Positions 7,653 to 16,425 of a DNA stretch of 64,000 bases are shown piece after piece (the stretch's first letter is position 1; every line of letters starts with the position of its first letter). The stretch spans positions 744,001 to 808,000 of the forward strand of contig JAVBKY010000003.1 in assembly GCA_031553765.1 (NCBI GenBank), read 5' to 3'. Origin of the DNA: JAITMY01 sp031553765. GTDB taxonomy: Bacteria; Bacteroidota; Bacteroidia; Bacteroidales; UBA932. Both the position numbers and the translations under genes were made by a program. Below the pieces are notes generated by a model, which was given only the letters and a program-made list of their open reading frames with translations, did no database searches and had not been told where the DNA came from.

Positions 7653-9812
7653 CTACTCCTCCTTATCCGTTTCCACGTACTCCTTCAGTAGCCTATCCTG
7701 TACCTCAGGCGGTACCTGTTGGTAGTCGGCTAGCTGCATGGTGTAGGTAGCGCGACCGGAGGTGAGCGAGCTGAGCGTAGTGCTGTACTTGTTCATTTCG
7801 GCTAGCGGAACGCGGGCTTTTACTACCTCAAAATTCTTTTCGCTGCTCATACCCTCAATTATACCACGACGGTTTTGCAGGTCGCTCATCACATCACCCA
7901 TGGCATCCGAAGGAACAATTACTTCTACAGCATAAATGGGCTCCATAATTTTTGGCGAAGCCTTTTTAAACGCATCCTTAAAGGCGGCACGTCCTGCCAG
8001 CTTAAATGAAATTTCGTTGCTATCCACCGGGTGCATTTTGCCGTCGTACACCGCTACGCGAATGTCGCGGGCGTAAGAACCGGTGAGAGGGCCTTCCTCC
8101 ATTTTTTCCATTATACCCTTCAGTATGGCGGGTAGGAAGCGCGTGTCGATAGCGCCGCCCACAATGCAGTTGTAGAAAATGAGCTTGCCGCCCCAATCCA
8201 GCTCATGCTCCTCCTTGGCGCGCACGTTGAGCGTAATTTCACGACCATCCACCTTGTACGATTTGGGGTCGGGTGCGCCTTCTGTGTAAGGCTCGATAAC
8301 AAGGTGTACCTCGCCAAATTGCCCCGAGCCACCACTCTGCTTCTTGTGGCGGTAGTCGGCTGCGGCAACTTTAGTAATAGTTTCGCGGTAGGGAATTTTG
8401 GGGCTGAATAGCTCCACCTCAATTTTGTATATGTTGCTCAGGTTGCGCTTCACAATATTAATTTGGTACTCGCCCTGTCCGCTTATAATCGTTTGCTTTA
8501 GCTCCTTTGAGTACTCCACCACAATGGTAGGATCCTCCATGTGCATGCGGTTGAGCGCCTCGCCCATCTTTTCCTCATCGGCCGCATTTACGGGCTTAAT
8601 AGCGGTGCGGAATTTGGGTTGTGGGAAGTTAATGGGGTAGAACTTCCACGTTTTTCCTCCGCCGTTGAGCGTTTGATTGGTGTGCGTATTTTTGAGCTTC
8701 ACGGTGCAGCCTATATCGCCTGCCACCATTTCGGTTACCTTGTTTTTGGTTTTTCCGGCTACGGCAAATATTTGCGTTAGGCGCTCCTTAGTATCGTTGT
8801 TGGCGTTAACAATGTCCATGCCCTCGGTAATTTTACCGCTCATTACGCGGAAATAGCTCACCTCGCCCATGTGCTGCTCAATGGATGTTTTGAACACAAA
8901 GAGCGATGGCGCGCCGTTGGCATCGCAAGGTACCACCTCTTCCTCCACAGTTTTGTACTCGCGCGCTTTTTCGGGAGATGGCGCCACGTTAATAATAAAC
9001 TCCATGAGGCGTTTGGTACCGATATCCTTTTTGCCCGATAGGCAGAACACAGGCATTACCTCGCGGTTCTTCATGCCCGCGCGTAGTCCGCGACGAATTT
9101 CTTCCTCGTCCAACGTGCCTTTTTCAAAGAAGCCTTCCATCAGCTCCTCATCGTATTCGGCAGCTGCCTCTACTAATATTTTGTTGAGCTCCACGGCGCG
9201 CTCCATTTCCTCACCACCCGGAATATCCAGCTCTTCACGCTCGCCCGTATCGCCCTTAAACTTATACATTTTCATTTTGAGCACGTCAATAAAGCCGTCA
9301 AATCCGGCTCCCGTGTTCAGCGGATACTGTACTTGTACCACCTTTTTACCAAAGGCATCGCGTAGCGATTGCATGCAGGTATCAAAGTCCGCCTTGTCGC
9401 TGTCGAGCTGGTTTACGGCCAGTATCAGTGGCTTGTTATGCCGCTCGGCGTAGCGGGCAAAAATTTCGGAACCCACTTCCACGCCGTTTTGTGCGTTGAT
9501 CACCAGCACGCCGGTATCGCACACCTTAAAAGCAGAAAACACGCCACCCGCGAAATCGTCGGAGCCCGGCGTGTCGATAAAGTTGAGCTTACGCTCCATA
9601 AACTCCGTGTATAGCACAGAGCTGTACACCGAGCGTTGCATGGACTGTTCAATTTCCGTGCTGTCGCTCACGGTATTTTTTCCCTCTACGGTTCCCCGCC
9701 TATCTATTACCTTTCCCTCAAAAAGCATAGCTTCAGCGATGGTTGTTTTGCCGCTGCCGGGCGCACCCAACAGCACAATGTTGCGGATTTTTTCGGTTAA
9801 ATAATTTTTCAT
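7653..9812 (-). CDS. EF-G paralog (EF-G2-type translation factor) lacking the catalytic His
   Basis: A 719-residue protein with all EF-G domains: G domain with P-loop GAPGSGKTT (16-24), G3 DTPG (80-83) and G4 NQLD (134-137), followed by domains II-V ending in the YSTTLSSLTSGRATYTMQL region. Canonical EF-G has DTPGHVDF, in which the His activates the hydrolytic water. Here it is DTPGSDDF, with S84 replacing that His. Bacteroides thetaiotaomicron has a second EF-G (EF-G2) reported to drive translocation without GTP hydrolysis and to matter under carbon limitation and in the gut. This protein looks like that lineage. It is not the main fusA, which normally sits in the str operon. A 43-nt gap separates it from the upstream gene at 9856, so the two may be co-transcribed. 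Confidence 0.85.
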   Translation of the reverse strand: MKNYLTEKIRNIVLLGAPGSGKTTIAEAMLFEGKVIDRRGTVEGKNTVSDSTEIEQSMQRSVYSSVLYTEFMERKLNFIDTPGSDDFAGGVFSAFKVCDTGVLVINAQNGVEVGSEIFARYAERHNKPLILAVNQLDSDKADFDTCMQSLRDAFGKKVVQVQYPLNTGAGFDGFIDVLKMKMYKFKGDTGEREELDIPGGEEMERAVELNKILVEAAAEYDEELMEGFFEKGTLDEEEIRRGLRAGMKNREVMPVFCLSGKKDIGTKRLMEFIINVAPSPEKAREYKTVEEEVVPCDANGAPSLFVFKTSIEQHMGEVSYFRVMSGKITEGMDIVNANNDTKERLTQIFAVAGKTKNKVTEMVAGDIGCTVKLKNTHTNQTLNGGGKTWKFYPINFPQPKFRTAIKPVNAADEEKMGEALNRMHMEDPTIVVEYSKELKQTIISGQGEYQINIVKRNLSNIYKIEVELFSPKIPYRETITKVAAADYRHKKQSGGSGQFGEVHLVIEPYTEGAPDPKSYKVDGREITLNVRAKEEHELDWGGKLIFYNCIVGGAIDTRFLPAILKGIMEKMEEGPLTGSYARDIRVAVYDGKMHPVDSNEISFKLAGRAAFKDAFKKASPKIMEPIYAVEVIVPSDAMGDVMSDLQNRRGIIEGMSSEKNFEVVKARVPLAEMNKYSTTLSSLTSGRATYTMQLADYQQVPPEVQDRLLKEYVETDKEE

Positions 9813-9855
9813 AATAATTTAAGGATAAAGTGATAAATAGATAAAATGATAAATG

Positions 9856-10215
9856 TTACACTTCGCGACTTATTGAGCGAGCGTAACTATATATTCTAAC
9901 GCTTAAGTTTGCGGCTTGTTCAACCAATTCTAGCCCTTTCTTAGAATCAACCAACTTGAGCGATACAGCAAGATAAAGTTGTGTGCGCAGTTCGCCGCAA
10001 GAGCCTTTAGCAACGTATAAAAATTGGCAAGTTTCTTTTGTTCCTTTTCTTTCATAGCCCTCAGCAATGTTAGAGGGAACAGAAACTGCCGCACGTTGCA
10101 TTTGATCTTTTAATCCATAATCTTTACAATCATTGAGTAGAACATATACCTCTTTGCAAAGCCTCATTCCTTCTTGCCAAATTTCTAAATCTTCAAAACG
10201 CAAATATTTCCCCAT
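9856..10215 (-). CDS. Four-helix bundle protein (23S rRNA IVP / S23 family)
   Basis: A 119-residue protein with the hallmark start FEDLEIWQEGMRLCKEVY and the central AAVSVPSNIAEGYER motif of the four-helix-bundle family (TIGR02436), first described in rRNA intervening sequences. It is common as a stand-alone gene in Bacteroidetes. Molecular function is unknown; members are thought to pentamerize. It lies directly upstream of the EF-G paralog on the same strand. Flanking AT-rich stretches hold GATAAA-type repeats. Confidence 0.85.
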   Translation of the reverse strand: MGKYLRFEDLEIWQEGMRLCKEVYVLLNDCKDYGLKDQMQRAAVSVPSNIAEGYERKGTKETCQFLYVAKGSCGELRTQLYLAVSLKLVDSKKGLELVEQAANLSVRIYSYARSISREV

Positions 10216-10228
10216 GTAACCGAATACT

Positions 10229-10286
10229 TATTTTTATCGCTGCGAAGCAGCTTTTATCCTTTATCGTGCGAAGCACCTTTATCTTT
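10229..10286. repeat. Two small GAA-loop hairpin repeats flanked by TTTATC
   Basis: Two adjacent units have the form ATC, stem, GAA, stem, TTTATC. Their stems differ but stay paired: GCTGC-GAA-GCAGC (10239-10251) and GTGC-GAA-GCAC (10266-10276). A related CGC-GAA-GCG unit occurs at 17728-17736. The remainder of 10287-10432 shows nothing else recognisable. Confidence 0.55.
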
Positions 10287-10432
10287 TTTCAACGATTCCA
10301 AATTTACTAAATAAACCACTCCGAAATACCTAAAGCCCAAGCGGGACGTGGAGTGTGTAAATGTAATACTCTTACTACAAGAGTCTTAAAATAAAAGGAT
10401 TGTGGTGTAAAGTGAACTTTTGTGCTAAATTG

Positions 10433-10463
10433 TTTGGTAGTTAATGAATTATTCATACCTTTG
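10433..10463 (+). promoter_or_regulatory. Consensus Bacteroidetes promoter of the rimP-nusA-infB operon
   Basis: TTTG at 10433-10436, a 19-nt spacer, then TACCTTTG at 10456-10463 match the -33/-7 consensus of the Bacteroidetes primary sigma factor exactly. The expected start is near 10470, about 50 nt before rimP. Confidence 0.85.
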
Positions 10464-10483
10464 CACTCGCAAAACAGAGAGAT

Positions 10484-10503
10484 GAGGGGACGGGAGTCCC
10501 CTC
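10484..10503 (+). promoter_or_regulatory. Leader hairpin before rimP
   Basis: GAGGGGAC, loop GGGA, GTCCCCTC form an 8-bp GC-rich stem in the short 5' leader of the operon, followed by CGTTTCGTTT. It could be a weak terminator/attenuator or a stabilising structure; no function can be assigned from sequence alone. Confidence 0.5.
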
Positions 10504-10521
10504 GTTTCGTTTACCTAAGTT

Positions 10522-10986
10522 ATGATTAACGCAAAGGAAGTAGCAGAAGTTGTAGAGAAATTCATTGCAGGTAGCGACATTTTCTTAGTGGATGTGTCGG
10601 TAACGCTGAGCAATGAAATTGAGGTGCTGGTGGACAAACCTGCCGGACTTGGCATTGAGGAGTGCGTTAACATTAGCCGTGCTGTTGAGGCAGCGTTTGA
10701 CCGCGAGAAAGAAGACTTTGAGCTTACCGTGGGTTCGCCCGGATTGGGAGAGCCGCTGAAGGTGCTACCGCAATACCAAAAGTTGTTTGGTAAAGAGGTG
10801 GAAATTTTGCTGAAAAGCGGAGTAAAGTTTACAGCAAAGCTGATTGATGCTACCTCCGAAACCATAAAGGTGGAGTACACCAAAATGGAAATGCTGGAGG
10901 GGAAAAAACGCAAGCAAGCTGTGGCGCATACGGAAGAGGTGAGGTTGGATGAGTGTAAGTGGGTTGCCGCCTATATAAAGGTTTAA
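10522..10986 (+). CDS. rimP: Ribosome maturation factor RimP
   Basis: A 154-residue protein needed for 30S subunit maturation. It has the N-terminal alpha/beta domain with the VTLSNEIEVLVDKPAGLGIEEC region and VGSPGLGEPLKV, corresponding to the conserved SPGxxRPL motif with G and E replacing the usual residues. The C-terminal SH3-like barrel (GVKFTAKLIDATSETIKVEY) follows. It is the first gene of the classic rimP-nusA-infB operon, starting about 50 nt after the predicted transcription start, with nusA 47 nt downstream. Confidence 0.95.
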   Translation: MINAKEVAEVVEKFIAGSDIFLVDVSVTLSNEIEVLVDKPAGLGIEECVNISRAVEAAFDREKEDFELTVGSPGLGEPLKVLPQYQKLFGKEVEILLKSGVKFTAKLIDATSETIKVEYTKMEMLEGKKRKQAVAHTEEVRLDECKWVAAYIKV

Positions 10987-11033
10987 AGAGTAATTTTAAT
11001 CCAAAATAATCAATCATTTTTTTCAACAAAAAA

Positions 11034-12275
11034 ATGGAAAACATTAATTTAACAGAAACGTTTGCCGAGTTTAAGGAGCTGAAAAGCATTGACCGTGCCA
11101 CTATGGTGGGCGTGTTGGAGGACGTGTTCCGCGGAACCCTCCTCAAGCTTTATGGGGCAGACGACAACTTTGACATTATTATCAATATAGATAAGGGTGA
11201 CTTTGAAATTTGGCGTAACCGCACTATTGTGGCTGATGATGAACTGGAGGATTCTGTTCACGAAATTTCACTTACCGAGGCTCAAAAAATTGACGAAACC
11301 TACGAAGTGGGCGATGAGGTAACTGACGAGGTAAAATTGCAAAAATTTGGTCGTCGTGCTGTGTTGGCATTGCGTCAAAACTTGGCTGGTCGCATTTCGG
11401 ACATGGAAAAGCAGCAGCTGTTCAACAAGTACAGCGAGCGCAAGGGTGACTTGGTAGTGGGTGAAGTTTACCAAATCTGGAAAAAGGAAGCGCTGATTTT
11501 GGACGATGAGGGTAACGAGTTGGTACTGCCCAAGGGCGAGCAAATTCCTACCGACTTCCTGCGCAAGGGTGACACCGTGCGCGCCATTGTGCACAACGTG
11601 GAAATGAGAAACAACACGCCCATCATTACGTTGTCACGCTGTGCACCCGAATTTTTGGAGCGCCTATTTGAATTGGAAGTTCCTGAAATTTTCGACGGTA
11701 TTATCACCATCAAGAAGATTGTTCGCATACCCGGTGAGCGTGCTAAGGTAGCTGTGGAATCATACGATGAGCGCATTGACCCCGTAGGTGCATGCGTGGG
11801 TATGAAGGGCGCACGTATTCACGGTATTGTACGCGAATTGAAGAACGAAAATATTGACGTAATTAACTACACCAGCAACACGCAGCTGCTGGTGCAGCGC
11901 GCGCTTAACCCCGCCAAAATTACGGGCATAAAAATTAACGAGGACACCAAGCGCATTGAGGTGTACTTGCAGCCCAACGAAATTTCGTTGGCCATTGGTA
12001 AAGGCGGCTTAAACATTAAGTTGGCAAGCCAGCTGGTAGGTTACGAAATTGACGTATTCCGCGAGGATGTGGAGCAGGAGGAGGACGTAAGCCTCGACGA
12101 GTTCTCAGACGAAATTGAAGGATGGGTTATCGATGCCTTTAAGGCTATTGGCTGCGATACTGCCAAGAGTGTACTGAACATTCCGCGTGAGGATTTGATT
12201 AAGCGTACCGACCTTGAAGAAGAAACGATTGACGAGGTACTGCAAATCCTGTCATCGGAGTTCGAAGGGGAGTAA
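11034..12275 (+). CDS. nusA: Transcription termination/antitermination protein NusA
   Basis: A 413-residue NusA. The N-terminal RNA polymerase-binding domain (about 1-130) is followed by an S1 domain (GDLVVGEVYQIWKKEALILDD onward), then two KH domains (VGACVGMKGARIHGIVREL; EISLAIGKGGLNIKLASQLVG) and a short acidic C-terminal region. It modulates pausing, termination and antitermination. It is the second gene of the rimP operon. An 118-nt gap with a palindromic repeat separates it from infB. Confidence 0.96.
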   Translation: MENINLTETFAEFKELKSIDRATMVGVLEDVFRGTLLKLYGADDNFDIIINIDKGDFEIWRNRTIVADDELEDSVHEISLTEAQKIDETYEVGDEVTDEVKLQKFGRRAVLALRQNLAGRISDMEKQQLFNKYSERKGDLVVGEVYQIWKKEALILDDEGNELVLPKGEQIPTDFLRKGDTVRAIVHNVEMRNNTPIITLSRCAPEFLERLFELEVPEIFDGIITIKKIVRIPGERAKVAVESYDERIDPVGACVGMKGARIHGIVRELKNENIDVINYTSNTQLLVQRALNPAKITGIKINEDTKRIEVYLQPNEISLAIGKGGLNIKLASQLVGYEIDVFREDVEQEEDVSLDEFSDEIEGWVIDAFKAIGCDTAKSVLNIPREDLIKRTDLEEETIDEVLQILSSEFEGE

Positions 12276-12281
12276 TCCCTC

Positions 12282-12351
12282 TGTCATCCCGAACTTGATT
12301 CGGGACCTCCCAATTTTAGGAAGGGGATTGCGGGTCAAGCCCGCAATGACA
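12282..12351. repeat. Palindromic intergenic repeat between nusA and infB
   Basis: A roughly 70-bp element bounded by TGTCAT and ATGACA. It holds two inner hairpins, CCCGAAcTTGaTTCGGG and TTGCGGGtcaaGCCCGCAA. The right half recurs almost identically at 47893-47920, inside the PUL, and the general design recurs at 19441-19526. It would be transcribed within the operon. Confidence 0.75.
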
Positions 12352-12393
12352 AAGTGGAGCAAGGAGATATTTTTCAGCATTTAATATTTGACT

Positions 12394-15261
12394 ATGTCGC
12401 AAGCAGAAAATACGATTAGATTAAACAAGGTGACCCGAGAGTTTAACTTGGGTCTTAACACCATTGTGGAGTTTTTGGCGAAGAAGGGAATCTCCGTTGA
12501 GGCTAACCCTAACACCAAGATATCGGAAGATGCCTACGCGATGGTAGCCAAAGAATTTGGCAACGAACAAAGCGTAAAGGACAAGGAAGCCGCCAAGAAG
12601 GTGGCGGTACAGAAGAAGAAGGAAGAGGAGGAGCCTGCTGCTGAAAAGGAGTTGATAATAAAGAACACCGAGACTCCGGTATTTGTGCCAGAGAAGCCTA
12701 TTGTTACCGGTCCAAAAGTGCTGGATAAGATAGACCTTGATGCTGTATCGGGAAAAAAGCCCGCTAAGGCAAAGCTTGCTGAAAGAGAGGAGGAGGAAAA
12801 GCCCAAAAAGGCTACCCAAGAAGAGGTAGTGGAGGAAAAGGTAGAGGAGCCTGTAAAGGTTGAAAAACCTAAAGAAGAGGCGAGGCCTGCACCTAAAAAA
12901 GAGGTGGAGACCATTGCCACAGAAGTGGAGCAACTTGCAGGGCCCAAGGTGTTGGATAAAATAGACCTTGACGCGCTGAAGAAGCCGGCCAAGAAAAAGG
13001 TAGCGAAAAAGGTTGAGGAAGGAGTTGAGATACCTGTAGCAAAGCCTGCCGCACCTGCGGTTGTGGTCTCGGCACCCAAGGCTGAAGAGGTGAAAACCGA
13101 AGAGCCTGTGGTGAAAAAAGAGGTAGAGTTTATTCCTACCAAGGTAGAGCAGCTTACCGGCCCTAAGGTGATGGGTACAATTGACCTTAATCAGTTTAAG
13201 AAAGAGGATGTATCTGCCGGTGGCCGTCGTGGTAAGCGCGAGCGCATAAAGAAGGGTGCCGTGGATGTGGTGAAGGAGGGTAAGGAAGTTACCAAGGAGC
13301 ACGAAAAGCGCAAAAAGGAAGAGAAAAAAGTTAAGGGTAAACGCCCATTCCACCAGGAGGTAAATGCCGAAGAGGTGGATAAGCAAATTAAGGATACGCT
13401 GGCCAAGATGATGGAAAAAGGTCAGCGCAATAAGGGTGCCGCCAAGCACCGCCGCGATAAGCGTGAGGCTATAAGCCAGCGTATGCAGGAGGAGCAGGAT
13501 CAGCTGGATCAGGAGAACCAAATACTTAAGCTCTCCGAGTTTGTTACGGCCAACGACCTTGCCAAAATGATGGACGTTTCGGTAAACGAGGTTATAGCTG
13601 CGTGTATGGACCTGGGCTTGATGGTTTCTATCAACCAGCGACTGGATGCCGAAGCGCTTGCGTTGATAGCCGAAAACTTTGGCCGTCAGGTGGAGTTTGT
13701 TACTGCCGATTCGGACAACGTTATTGAGCAGGAAGAGGATAAGCCCGAGGATTTGGTACCACGTCCGCCAATTGTAACGGTGATGGGTCACGTTGACCAC
13801 GGTAAAACATCGTTGCTCGACAGCATTCGTAATGCAAACGTAATTGCGGGTGAAGCCGGTGGTATTACGCAGCACATTGGTGCGTACCACGTGGAGTTAG
13901 ATGGTGGTCGTATGATTACCTTCCTGGATACGCCCGGTCACGAAGCGTTTACCGCCATGCGTGCCCGTGGTGCTAAAATTACCGACGTAGTTATTATCAT
14001 TGTAGCGGCTGACGATAGCGTGATGCCGCAAACGGTGGAAGCTATTAACCACGCGGTGGCAGCGGGTGTACCCATGATTTTTGCCATAAATAAAATTGAT
14101 AAGCCGGGCGCTAACCCCGATAAGATTCGTGAACAGCTTTCGGCCATGAACTACTTGGTGGAAGACTGGGGCGGAAAGTATCAGGTGCAAGAAGTTGCCG
14201 CCAAAACAGGCTTGAATATTGATAAGTTGCTGGAGAAGGTATTGCTCGAAGCGGACATGCTGGAGTTGAAGGCTAACCCCAACAAGCGTGCCAGCGGTTC
14301 TATTATCGAGTCGTTGCTGGATAAGGGTCGCGGCTATGTATCGCGCATGCTGGTGCATAGCGGTACGCTGCACATGGGCGACGTTATTCTATCGGGTACA
14401 TATACCGGCCGTGTAAAGGCTATGTACAACGAGCGCGGCAAGAAGATTGAATCTGCAGGCCCTTCAATGCCCGTTGAAATTCTCGGTTTGAGCGGCGCGC
14501 CTACAGCAGGTGAAAGCTTCAGCGTAATGGTCGATGAGCGCGAAGCACGCGACATTGCCAATAAGCGCGAGCAGCTGAAACGTGAGCAAGGCTTGCGTAC
14601 ACAAAAGCATATTACGCTCGACGAAATTGGTCGTCGTTTGGCAATTGGTTCGTTCAAGGAGCTTAATATTATTGTGAAGGGTGACGTGGACGGTTCGGTT
14701 GAGGCGTTGACAGACTCGCTGTTGAAGTTGTCTACCGAGCAGGTACAGCTCAACGTAATTCACAAGGCGGTGGGTGCTATTTCGGAAAGCGACGTGCACT
14801 TGGCTGCTGCTTCCGAGGCTATTATCATAGGCTTCCAGGTGCGTCCCTCGGGTGCTACCCGCAAGCTGGCCGAGCAGGAAGAAATTGAAATTCGTACCTA
14901 CTCTATCATCTACGATGCCATTGAGGAAATTAAGGATGCTATTGCCGGTATGCACGCGCCCGAGTACAAAGAAGAGGTGGTGTGCAGCGTAGAGGTACAG
15001 CAAGTATTTAAGGTTACCAAGGTAGGTACTGTGGCAGGATGTATTGTGCGTGAGGGTAAAATTACCCGCAATACCAAGGTGCGTGTAATTCGCGATGGTA
15101 TTGTGATACACCAGGGTGATTTGGCTTCGCTCAAGCGCTTCAAGGACGACGTTAAGGAGGTGGGCACCAACTTTGAGTGTGGCTTGAACCTTGTTAACTT
15201 CAACGATATTAAGGAAGGCGACTTTATTGAAGGCTACGAAAGTGTACTGGTGAAGAAGTAA
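12394..15261 (+). CDS. infB: Translation initiation factor IF-2
   Basis: IF-2 of 955 residues from the ATG at 12394 (a TTG two codons earlier is a less likely start). A long Lys/Glu/Pro-rich linker (about 60-370) carries three spaced repeats of GPKV(L/M)xxIDL. The conserved core follows: an IF2_N-like helix pair (KLSEFVTANDLAKMMDVSVNEV), GTPase motifs VTVMGHVDHGKTS, DTPGHEAF and NKID, then domains II-IV ending GYESVLVKK. It delivers initiator tRNA to the ribosome and is the last gene of the rimP operon. A strong terminator follows at 15285. Confidence 0.97.
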   Translation: MSQAENTIRLNKVTREFNLGLNTIVEFLAKKGISVEANPNTKISEDAYAMVAKEFGNEQSVKDKEAAKKVAVQKKKEEEEPAAEKELIIKNTETPVFVPEKPIVTGPKVLDKIDLDAVSGKKPAKAKLAEREEEEKPKKATQEEVVEEKVEEPVKVEKPKEEARPAPKKEVETIATEVEQLAGPKVLDKIDLDALKKPAKKKVAKKVEEGVEIPVAKPAAPAVVVSAPKAEEVKTEEPVVKKEVEFIPTKVEQLTGPKVMGTIDLNQFKKEDVSAGGRRGKRERIKKGAVDVVKEGKEVTKEHEKRKKEEKKVKGKRPFHQEVNAEEVDKQIKDTLAKMMEKGQRNKGAAKHRRDKREAISQRMQEEQDQLDQENQILKLSEFVTANDLAKMMDVSVNEVIAACMDLGLMVSINQRLDAEALALIAENFGRQVEFVTADSDNVIEQEEDKPEDLVPRPPIVTVMGHVDHGKTSLLDSIRNANVIAGEAGGITQHIGAYHVELDGGRMITFLDTPGHEAFTAMRARGAKITDVVIIIVAADDSVMPQTVEAINHAVAAGVPMIFAINKIDKPGANPDKIREQLSAMNYLVEDWGGKYQVQEVAAKTGLNIDKLLEKVLLEADMLELKANPNKRASGSIIESLLDKGRGYVSRMLVHSGTLHMGDVILSGTYTGRVKAMYNERGKKIESAGPSMPVEILGLSGAPTAGESFSVMVDEREARDIANKREQLKREQGLRTQKHITLDEIGRRLAIGSFKELNIIVKGDVDGSVEALTDSLLKLSTEQVQLNVIHKAVGAISESDVHLAAASEAIIIGFQVRPSGATRKLAEQEEIEIRTYSIIYDAIEEIKDAIAGMHAPEYKEEVVCSVEVQQVFKVTKVGTVAGCIVREGKITRNTKVRVIRDGIVIHQGDLASLKRFKDDVKEVGTNFECGLNLVNFNDIKEGDFIEGYESVLVKK

Positions 15262-15284
15262 TCGCTTCGTACTTTATACAAATG

Positions 15285-15320
15285 AAAAATCCGAACTCAG
15301 TAATGGGTTCGGATTTTTTT
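15285..15320 (+). terminator. Terminator of the rimP-nusA-infB operon
   Basis: AAAAATCCGAAC pairs with GTTCGGATTTTT around a 10-nt loop, with a run of seven T, 24 nt after the infB stop. Confidence 0.9.
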
Positions 15321-15386
15321 GTTAAAAATATATGTAAAAGAGTGTTGATGATGTATCTTTGCCGTGTCTCTCTAAAAAACACAGGT

Positions 15387-16262
15387 ATGAAAAAATTATT
15401 ATTCAGCATGATTATGCTGGCAGGCGCTGTATGTATGGTAGCTTGCAGTAAGGACAAGGATAGCAACCCCAGTGAAGAGCAGCTGGTAAACGCTTTCAGA
15501 ACCGATTGGGCAAAAGAAAGTTTTTATGGTAGCCCTAAAAAAGTGGTTGAGGTACACTATGCTTATAGCGGTTTTGTATGGGATACCGTAGCCGGTAAGC
15601 CCGTAACGCCAACCAAGGTTTCAAACACAAATGTGTCGGATTTCAATAGCGCAGGCTATTTGCTGCTGAAGCAGCGCACCAACAATGTGGTTACCGGAGC
15701 AAAAACGATTTCGGGTGATCGTATTGTAGTAACGCAAACAGAGCAACGCCCGGAGTCGGAAGTATGGCGCACCTATGATGGTAAAAATAGGGAACTTACG
15801 TACAAGTACTTGGGGTATGATTATACAACAACATATGCCGGTCAAACAATAGATGGCAGCTACTATGTTAACGATACCTTCCCGTATATGGCAAGCAATA
15901 GCGATCCAATTGTGGTAAGGTGTGATACAACTTATGGAAGTAAGGCTGAAAGTGTGTACGATGATGCTGCAAAAATTGTTACCACTATAAGCTACCGATT
16001 GCTGTTGGATGGCACGTGGAAGGCTGACGATAAGGTGGTAGCCACGCTGAATCAGTATGGATTTACGGATGACAACTCTACCATTTTCTACTATGACGCT
16101 AAAACCACGGCGGCGCAATTTGAGGACAAGCCGAATTACGTGAACTATCGTGAAAGAGACCCGCAAGGTAACTGGAGGTTGTACTACAGCTACGGTTATG
16201 ACAATGCAACCGGTCGCTACTCCTTGTACGACTACCAGACCCGCGATATTCTGTACTACTAA
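15387..16262 (+). CDS. Predicted lipoprotein of unknown function
   Basis: A 291-residue protein from the ATG at 15387; the open frame extends further upstream but runs over the infB terminator. A signal peptide and lipobox (MLAGAVCMVACSKDKDSN) predict an outer-membrane or periplasmic lipoprotein. The mature part is rich in Tyr, Thr and Asp with antiparallel-strand character (for example WRTYDGKNRELTYKYLGYDY and DPQGNWRLYYSYGYDN), suggesting a beta-rich fold. I recognise no named family. A TATCTTTG box at 15354-15361 may be its own promoter. Confidence 0.75.
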   Translation: MKKLLFSMIMLAGAVCMVACSKDKDSNPSEEQLVNAFRTDWAKESFYGSPKKVVEVHYAYSGFVWDTVAGKPVTPTKVSNTNVSDFNSAGYLLLKQRTNNVVTGAKTISGDRIVVTQTEQRPESEVWRTYDGKNRELTYKYLGYDYTTTYAGQTIDGSYYVNDTFPYMASNSDPIVVRCDTTYGSKAESVYDDAAKIVTTISYRLLLDGTWKADDKVVATLNQYGFTDDNSTIFYYDAKTTAAQFEDKPNYVNYRERDPQGNWRLYYSYGYDNATGRYSLYDYQTRDILYY

Positions 16263-16282
16263 AATTTGCATTCGCAAAAAGC

Positions 16283-16322
16283 ACAAAACGGGCAGGCTAA
16301 AGGTAGCCTGCCCGTTTTGTTG
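16283..16322 (+). terminator. Terminator after the lipoprotein gene
   Basis: A 17-bp perfect stem (ACAAAACGGGCAGGCTA with TAGCCTGCCCGTTTTGT, loop AAGG) 20 nt past the stop. Confidence 0.9.
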
Positions 16323-16425
16323 TAACACAAAATAACCCAGCGATTTGCATTTCTGCTAAAAAACATGTAAATTTGTCATGTTTTCATGCCATCCCCTTAT
16401 GGGTATTGGCTTATAGGATAGGTAC

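Noticed and set aside
12421..13890. A 489-codon minus-strand open frame opposite infB.
   Set aside because: Antisense of the low-complexity Lys/Glu linker and G domain of IF-2; Leu/Phe-rich product with no recognisable domain.
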